Below are positions 56,500-64,000 of a stretch of 64,000 bases of DNA, piece by piece. The DNA is from Kingdonia uniflora (taxonomy: Eukaryota; Streptophyta; Magnoliopsida; Ranunculales; Circaeasteraceae): NCBI GenBank assembly GCA_014058105.1, contig JACGCM010001659.1, positions 3,534,001 to 3,598,000 of the forward strand, read 5' to 3'. A program made the position numbers and the translations under genes. Within the stretch, counting starts at the first letter, position 1. Every line of letters begins with the position of its first letter. The notes beneath the pieces were generated by a model, which made no database searches, was not told where the DNA came from, and saw nothing but the letters and a program-made list of their open reading frames with translations.

Positions 56500-57090
56500 C
56501 TAGACTTAGTTATATAAGGTTTGGAGTTGGGTTATTATAGTAAAACTACTACCGGGTGCACAAGATATTCCTTGTGCCTTTCTTTTTAAGAAGTAAAGGC
56601 CACGTGAGTTGGAGGAGGGTGACTAGGGTTTTAGATTAAAGGGTGTGCTACCTTTTTTAATAAAGAAAAGATTTCATCCCTGACAACAGATATACAACTA
56701 ACACGTTCCCAAGAAGAAAGTGAGAGAGTAGTAGAGAGGAGAAAAGATCATCTTTATCATCTATTCTCTGCCACCCAACGAAGTACGAAAGAGAGGAAGT
56801 CAACGCTACAACGATTGGCGAAAAGAAAATGAGAGCGAATCTTTGGCGAGTCAAAGGAGTTTTGCCGGTGAAAATCAGTGGTGTGCTTTGCCTTTATTTT
56901 ACGAGGCAAGTGCATCGATCCTTAAATATAATAATATCTAGATTAACTCGTATAATTATTGTTCTCCTTGCGGTACCTTCTTGTAGGGCTTTGAACCCTC
57001 TTTAAATCACGGGTAGTGATAGAGTTGTAATCTCCAGAGTTTAGTCATATAAATAAATCTATATTAGTTTATCAACAACCAAGGTGATGT
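56500..57090. other. Spacer without a recognised gene
   Basis: No supported gene. Purine-rich 56,690-56,860 gives a spurious minus ORF. Confidence 0.35.
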
Positions 57091-57097
57091 GCATACA

Positions 57098-57270
57098 GAT
57101 GGGACCAGTAATGATTCACATGTACTTATGTATTATGTAGAATTATTAAGTAGCTAATGTAAGGATGGGACTAGTAATGATTCACATATACTTATGTAAA
57201 ATTATTAAGTAACTAATGTAAGGATGGGACCAGTAATGATTCACATGTACTTATGTAGAATTATTAACTG
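57098..57270. repeat. Tandem repeat, about 60-66 bp unit, three copies
   Basis: GATGGGACCAGTAATGATTC (or GACTAG variant) begins at 57,098, 57,164 and 57,223, each followed by ACTTATGTA and AATTATTAA. Copies are nearly identical apart from a short length difference. Confidence 0.9.
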
Positions 57271-57627
57271 TTGAGCTTGGGTCAAAGAGATAATATTTCT
57301 AAACCAAGTATACTTATAGCGTTTTTGTATTAATGAGGTTATTTAACGCCATATAGAATATAAGGAAATTATAGGCAGATCACACTTAAGTAATTTCATA
57401 ATAAATTATGAGTGTATAAGGATAGGAGTCTATCCTAAATTTTGTTTAGAGTAAGATAAATATTAGTTATATGAGACGTCAATAACATAGAGAAGGAGTT
57501 CAAGGTCATGTGTCAAGTAGAGCGACTTGACGACTTTATCGCTATCCAAGAATTACACACTAGAGGTAGTAGTGCACTTAATTAAATTATTAAGACTAGA
57601 AATAAGAGTTGAGACCAAAAAATGAGT

Positions 57628-57925
57628 TTTAGCAACGGACTATATCCGTTGCAAAATCCCTTTCGCAACGGACTATATCCGTAGCATAAGTGTTGCCGTA
57701 GGGGGTGTTGCGGATGGGGCTGCAACAGAGAAAGTCTGCTGCCGAAAGTAATGTTTCTGCGACAGATAAAGTTCATTGCTGTTGTTAGACTTTTAGCAAC
57801 GAGTTTTGTCCGTTACAACAGCTTTGGCAACACCGCCAATAACAATACTTAAACTCTGTTGCTGAAGTTATTTTATGTTGCTAATAAGATTTCTTTGGCA
57901 ACGGCCATTGGCCGTCGCAAATTCT
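57628..57925. mobile_element. Foldback MITE-like element with GCAACGGA motifs
   Basis: The left end carries TAGCAACGGACTATATCCGT twice in local inverted form, and the right end carries TTTGGCAACGGCCATTGGCC followed by GTCGCAAATTC. Further GCAAC/GTTGC motifs occur throughout. No ORF. The ends and class are uncertain. Confidence 0.5.
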
Positions 57926-57929
57926 TTTT

Positions 57930-60660
57930 TCATTAAAAAAAATAATAGCAATGAAATCACCAAAAAATATCACATAAACTTCCATTATTACACAAAAAAT
58001 ACATTGAGGTAACTTTATTAATATCTCAAGACCTTCATCCAACAATTAATGGAGAAGACTGTATCATATTCTCTATCTCTAATTAGGCTATAACTAATAA
58101 CTAAAAAAACTATTTAACTTGGCTTCTTCGTCCTTGTAATGGAGGCTGAATCAATGATCCTCAATCTGAACTGCGCAATGCCAAATAATAAATCCATGTT
58201 GAACTAGGTGAATTTTATGCATATAGTATGAAGCTGCAATATTCCAGAAGGTATGGAACAACTACATACCTATGATGTACAAAGTATTCCCCTCTTCTTT
58301 TTGCTATTGAAGACACAACAATACTCTTAAAGGGGAGCATGAACAACATCCATGACCTAAGAATCATAAAAGAACTCAGTGTTAGCTTCAAGTAAAGAAG
58401 CAGGCGCAAACAAAGCATAAATAGGTACATATGAAAACTACTAGAAGTTAAATATATATTGTATTAAAAGTAGCCCTATCTACTACCAGAAGTGGTACTT
58501 TACAGCCTGATTAAAAGTAAAATTGGTTCTACTTTACAACGAGATGAGCTAGACTCTTATCTACTACTACTCCCTTTAGATACTCTAGTTCTATCTATCT
58601 CTCTGTCTCACCCATAAGGTATCGTTGTACGCATCCGCATATTTGTTGGATTTTAGTTTATAATTTAAGTCTTATATATAGGTACAAAAGACAAAGTTCA
58701 CAGTTACCAAACACATAATTTTACATAACTAGTTTAATACAGTTAATAAGGATTTTTTATAAACACCAATTTAATTGAACTTTTTTAAGGAGCACTTTTG
58801 ACTAGAACGGCTTAGCCAAGTATGAACTTAGCTAGCCTAAATTTGATATTGGTTTCTCGTAATTAACGTTAAGGAAAAAACATCTCTACATGTTCTTGTA
58901 AAGTACATACTTGGTATCCTTGCCAAGGCAAATGTCCACGTAAAAGTAAAAGAAAAATTAGAGTGTAAGCAACAGATTCCAAGTCATCTCTCCTGCTTCC
59001 AGTTCTTCCAAGGTGCACATGTACACTTGCGTAACACACCGTTCCCCTTCAAAGTCATAAAAACTTTATATAAGTCAACAGAGCAACAGAGTTAGAAGGA
59101 AAAAAAAGAAGGTTTGCTATATGTATAGCAATAATCGGTACTTGAAAATGTCTGGTCGATGATCATAATCAACATGTTGGTTTGTTGAAGTATCTTTCCA
59201 CTTGCAGGCTGATACCAAAAGGAAAATATGCAACATATAATTAGATACCTATAAGGTGCCGATGGCAATCATGGTTGTTGTTGATTGAGCTTTTTCCTAA
59301 AATTACATACCTCGTCGAACATGTAACCATCGGGCATATCAGTCCAATAACAGCATCTACGGGCCATTATAGCATATGTTTAATACGGTTATGATAGTAT
59401 GTTGTTAAGGTGCACGATATGCAAAATGTTACAATGTCTTTGTTTTCTATGTGCCACAAAAAGGGTAAGGGATTTACTTGAAAGTGAACTTTTGATCCGA
59501 GAAACCACATACATTTATTTAACTAGTTTATTTTAACAGTTGTAGCATGAGTTTTTGTATCTGGTAAAGCTATATTGAGATCATGGCTTGGTATAGGTAA
59601 ACTGCAGTGGATACTCTAAGCCTCTTATTGGCCATGTTTCCTATTTAAAGTCACTAAACACTGCAAAATAATAAGGAACCCTTACTTCCTCTCTTTAAAC
59701 CCACATAACTTATTCTTTTCTATTTGAAAAATACTTTCAGCTACATCTATGCTATACCTCTAGTTTAACTACCTTACGATGTTTTTAGAACCTGGATTGC
59801 CTAGCACTCCCATGACCCGCAACACACCCTAAGCAACGTACTTGGGTGCTCCTAGAATTTTTAGCGCTCTGCTTTAGGTCATGCTCACACGTTTCAGTCA
59901 TTTTCTCTTTGAAGTTACACATTTCAGTTGTGTGTGCATAGATAGATATCCATGTCCCAGGCCTTCCTTTCGATCCTACTATTTTTGTCAATGGCAAACA
60001 TAAGTCATGTCTAAAGGTTAGGATTGCAACGAGTCCCGCCGCATACTCCTTTTAAAGTCCTAGATTTTTACTTACATCTTCAGGACCCTTGCCTCAGTAG
60101 GCTGTCTGCAGTCTAATAGCGGACAAAAGTAAGGCAGCAGGCCAGAGACAAAGCGTTAGTGAAGTGGCGTGAGTTCCTCACAAGTTATGTCTAAAGGTTA
60201 GGAGCCCTAAAGTCGTTGGTCCAAATTTGGGAATAAGGTAAGGAATGGAAGGTAGTTAGAGAATAGATTGCAAATTACAGTTCACCTTAGCTGTCTTAAG
60301 CCTATTGGTGGACCAAGACCGTGCAGACCCTCGACGGGTACACTACACGAATGACATTTTATATATAAAAACACTGATTGTGGCGGAACTAAGAAAAGTA
60401 TCAGCGTAGAATTTAAATACCAGAAAATGATAGCCTAAAACTAAAGAAAGTGCTTCAAATAAGTCTAATTATAACCCTCAGCAGCTGCCTATTTAATAAG
60501 CGGTACAGCTAAGATCAAAAGGATACTGCGAGGGATTCTCATAAACTTATTTTGCTAAAGAAGTGGCCAAGCATTCAGATTAGTTGAAAAGCGCTTCTAT
60601 ATAAGACCACAAGAGGGCGTTCTGGAGGTGGGCTATATTTTTTTTAAAACTCCTTTACTA
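57930..60660. other. Long stretch without a recognised gene
   Basis: There are scattered short ORFs and splice-like sites on the minus strand (for example near 58,270-58,370) but no family signature. It could be intronic sequence of a minus-strand gene whose possible exons lie at 60.7-61.7 kb. Confidence 0.3.
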
Positions 60661-60666
60661 GCTCAT

Positions 60667-60912
60667 CTACACAGAGCCAAGAAAATAAAGGGCAAGAGAA
60701 ACAATTCCAGCAGAGATTTGCTGAGAGTCGAGGATGGTCACGTGGGTCACATACATCATAAGCTCATTGAGAAAAACTTGTAGCATAAATGAAAATGCAT
60801 GAAGAAAATATAGTAAACATTTACCTGGAAAACATCCCTCACATCTCTCTTTGACAATTTTTTTTGCCTTAGTAACAGTTCGATTCTTGCTATTATAAAA
60901 GGGTGCTTGCAC
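60667..60912 (-). CDS. Possible exons of an unrecognised minus-strand gene
   Basis: The minus strand reads FYNSKNRTVTKAKKIVKERC and GCFPG followed by a GTAAAT donor-like site near 60,823. An acceptor-like CTACAAG near 60,779 then precedes FLNELMMYVTHVTILDSQQI and a stop at 60,667. The composition looks protein-like rather than random, and the split with plausible splice sites suggests two exons. I do not recognise the family. Together with 61,515-61,720 and a candidate exon near 61,315-61,380 it may belong to one gene or gene relic. Confidence 0.3.
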   Translation of the reverse strand: MQAPFYNSKNRTVTKAKKIVKERCEGCFPGKCLLYFLHAFSFMLQVFLNELMMYVTHVTILDSQQISAGIVSLALYFLGSV

Positions 60913-61514
60913 AATGCAATATCATCCATTATAGGATATTAAAGTAATTCGTAATGTTTCCCATAAGCTCCTTGAACTTATAATGTAAAGAAGCCAATAC
61001 CAAAAAATGATAGAACTTACTCCGACGACCAAAGGTGACCAAGAATAATAGCAATCAACTACAAAATAGAAATGATAAGTTTGAATCAGAAAAAATCAAG
61101 AGAAAAAAAAGGATATAAAAAAAATAAAAAATCTCAAGAAAAATAAAGAAAAGACAAATGGCAATCCTAAAGGGATGGCATAATATACTTAACATACTGT
61201 ACATTTCTTGACAATTTTTAATATATTCAGTGACCAAAAGGGACTACATAAACCCTAATACAAATTAACGTTAAAGGTCACATCATGAAAAAATGGTTGA
61301 CGACACTTACTGGCTGAAGGACATTATTATCATTGATACAAATGCTCCACCTCGAGGGATCAATGTTGCACCCTTAAAATACATAGCACATAACAGACAA
61401 AAATTTGAAAGATTGAAATTAAGTATAGAAGTGGTGACTACAGATATATATCTTAGTAACTAGTGCAAAGAAAAGAAACTTACTATAATCATAGAAAACT
61501 TCCTGTTTTAGTAA

Positions 61515-61720
61515 TTAATCTAGAAGACTGATAACTTGAGGTACATTGAAGGTATCAGGCTTCTTAATACCAAGGAATTCTAAGGCAGCCTTAAAGACAT
61601 TAAGAGGATCGTTGTCCGTTAATGGACTGAGCACATCGTCGAAATCTTGTTTCGTAGTAAGAGACTCCCGAGTCTCTGCATACAACAAATAAGGAAATCC
61701 CATGTTACAATTTGGCTCAA
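61515..61720 (-). CDS. Possible exon of an unrecognised minus-strand gene
   Basis: After a TATGCAG acceptor-like site near 61,680 the minus strand reads ETRESLTTKQDFDDVLSPL and DNDPLNVFKAALEFLGIKKP, ending NVPQVISLLD and TAG. Charged, balanced composition and the splice-like site argue for a genuine coding past. No domain was recognised and the stop may be a true terminus or a decay product. Confidence 0.35.
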
Positions 61721-61999
61721 TGAATTCTAGACAACCAAATTTGGATTAATAAATTGCCAAAATACAGCAAAAATCTAAAGTTTAGGCCACTATATTTTCA
61801 TCCTGAAATTCAGAGCTGTTTTACTGGATGGTCTGAGTCGTGGCTTGCCTAAGCTGGGAATTGGGCAAACTAACGACAATGATGGCCATCAGAAGGAAAA
61901 ACCTATAAACGGCATAAAAAATATGCTGAGCAAGCCTTGCAGAACATTGGACTTCTGATATCATATGTATAATGTAATTTATTTTATAATAGGGGAAGA

Positions 62000-64000
62000 A
62001 CAACAGAGGATTGATAAGGAGATCTCCAGATGAAGGCTTAAAGGATTTGAATGCTGAAGTGGGAGAGAAAGCAACATATGTGGGGGTTGCTGCTCAAAGT
62101 GGAAATAATGTCGAGCTTGTATCTTATACAGATAAGGTAAAGGAATCCAATCATGCTAATATTAATGTTAATGTTGATGGTAAAAGTGGAAATTATCCAT
62201 TAATTGTTAATGGATGCATTCAAGTTTAGTTTAATTGGCAGGATTGACCTTCATAAGTTTACCTATACAGAGATTAAACTGAAGGTAGTAAAACTCTGGA
62301 AATTAACAGGTTCTTGCTCTATCATACCTATTGGCAAAGGTTATTCTAATGATGAAGATAAAAAATGGTGTGGAGTATAAGGCCTTCATTAATTGAGGAT
62401 TTCTTAATAAGATTGAATCCATGGGTTCCCAATTTCAATCTAGATACCCAGACCGCTAATGCTTTGGTGTGTGTAAGGTTCCCAGGTCCGAGTGTGGAAT
62501 ATTGGGATGTAGAAACTTTCATGCCTATGGGCAAGACATTAGGGACTCATTTGATGTTGATAATACTACAACAAAGCCTTGAGTATAAGTTTTTTGCAAG
62601 TGTACCTGTGGACATTGATATGACCACAACCATCCCTGATAAGATACCTGTTTGAGCGGGGGGAACAGGATTTTGGCAGGAGGTATTGATCTACAAGTTT
62701 CCCAAATACTATAATTACTGCAAAATGGTGGGACATCAGCTTCAGGATTTTAGAGTTATTCAAAAGATTAAACAGGATAGTAATGTTCTGAACAGGAAAG
62801 CCAAAAAAAAAAAATGGATGTTAAGGTTTCAATGTAAGGTAGAATACTCACAGCTGGAAAAGTTCCTCCAGAGCAAGCAATTAAATTTAAACCTGTTCAT
62901 ATGGATAATACAGTTACTACTCTTATCAACATTGGTAAGGATAAAGATAAGGATAAGTAGCATGCAGGAGGGAAAGATCCTAAGGAGAAAGAAGATTCTC
63001 TTCTTATTGTGTTCCAAGGATTGGAACATCTAGCTACAAAATATTCAGGCTCTAGTACTTCATTATGATTTATGCAAAAACATTATAACGAGTCAATCCA
63101 AGATATTATAATATCAGCTTCATAATTAGAAGCTAGAGCTAAGGCAAATATGCAGACTATAACCACAGACCAAACAGAAAATTAGGAAATGCTACAAGGT
63201 CTTCAAGCAGTAGTTCTTCATAAGGATAAGGAAGGGGATACTAGTAATGTAATGAATGAAGTTAACACTCTAAATAATGCTACTTAGGTTAATGAGATTA
63301 ATTCCTAGTACTTGAATGCAGATGCTCATGCAAATGGTGATACTGATAATGGGGGAGAATAGCAGATCACTCCAATCTCAGATAATCACAAACATGTTTT
63401 TCTTAACAATAGATGGCATGTACTATTAGAAAGGGATAAGCAAGAACAACAGCTGGTTTGCCAAGAGAACATGGTGATGGAAACTACTACTAACAATTGA
63501 CAGTTGTCAAAAAGTGCCAAAATGAGATGCAATAATTAAATGATAGCTATAAAGGTTCAGGGAATTCCTCCTGCAGTTACTAGATAAGAAATACAGACCC
63601 CAATGTTTCTTTATGAGGATCATCTACTGGAATGCTAGGGGTTTGGGAAATAATAAATCAATTTCATACTTAAAGTGTATAGTTAAAGAGTTTAAGCCTA
63701 ACATCACTGGTATAACAGAGCCTAAGATCAAGCCTTCTACTATAGCTATTGCTAGACTGGGTCGGAGAGAAATGTCTACTACTATTTTGCACAATGATGG
63801 TGATGAGCAACTGGTAAACTTGTGGGTCATGTGGGGTGTTCATGTCTCTATGCATGATCTAGTAAGTAAATCTACCAACTTATTAATTGGATAGTTGATG
63901 ATGACTTAATTTATGTGGATCATGCTAAATGTTTGATAAACCAAAGGCCCAGAGATGACCCCTTTGGGATGAGCTTAGAACATGCAACAAATTCCCTTTT
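62000..64000 (+). mobile_element. LINE (ORF1 and start of ORF2), cut by the window edge
   Basis: ORF1 pieces match the copy at 5.3-8.5 kb: an N-terminal frame to 62,229, then IKLKVVKLWKLTGSCSIIPI near 62,275, RFPGPSVEYWDVETFMPMGK near 62,480, and a decayed zinc knuckle containing YCKMVGHQ near 62,715. ORF2 starts at 63,613 with MRIIYWNARGLGN and NITGITEPKIKP, the N-terminus of the apurinic-like endonuclease that nicks target DNA. The frame stops at 63,892-63,894 and continues degenerate to the edge. Stops and frameshifts throughout show it is inactive, at least in ORF1. Confidence 0.85.

Noticed and set aside
1..64000. tRNA, rRNA or other structured RNA genes
   Set aside because: No cloverleaf with conserved T-loop and anticodon arm, and no rRNA-like segment, was recognised by eye; a covariance-model scan would be needed to exclude small RNAs.

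Overview
This window reads as nuclear DNA from a flowering plant, probably a eudicot. It is AT-rich, its genes are split by GT-AG introns, its non-LTR elements have plant L1 organisation, it carries a Ty1/copia element and a hAT element, and its gene families include plant-specific ones (plant DHHC acyltransferase, F-box/DUF295, plant mobile domain). There is no prokaryotic or organellar gene organisation. The species cannot be fixed from sequence alone.

Layout. 0.7-4.1 kb: minus-strand relic of an L1-type LINE. 5.3-8.5 kb: a second LINE remnant whose ORF1 is split by a hAT element, which is itself split by a solo LTR; both inner insertions have perfect target-site duplications. A second solo LTR of nearly the same length lies at 8.7-9.3 kb. 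10.7-22.1 kb: an apparently intact five-exon gene for a DHHC palmitoyltransferase (416 codons before the stop). Its 5.1 kb first intron holds an antisense, intronless DEAH helicase pseudogene and an F-box/DUF295 relic. Its 3.6 kb last intron holds an antisense LINE with a 181-bp triplication. 23.1-26.4 kb: a sense LINE and an antisense LINE scrap. 26.4-42.2 kb: a decayed but intron-bearing copy of the 20S proteasome alpha-7 gene (PAG1), whose 11.3 kb penultimate recognised intron was invaded by a structurally complete, young Copia element (32,958-39,533) and by foldback elements. 44.3-46.4 kb: a long uninterrupted minus-strand ORF for a plant kinase-like protein. 47.2-54.6 kb: two more LINEs. 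55.7-56.5 kb: a plant-mobile-domain relic. 57-62 kb: short repeats and some unassigned minus-strand possible exons. 62.0 kb to the edge: another LINE related to the one at 5.3 kb.

Only two genes look potentially functional: the DHHC acyltransferase and the kinase-like gene. Everything else recognisable is pseudogene or transposon. I found no previously undescribed biological system. The most informative content is the nested insertion history, the young Copia copy with two nonsense codons, and the host genes recovered by joining exons by eye. All identifications come from reading motifs and remembered family features; no database search was run.
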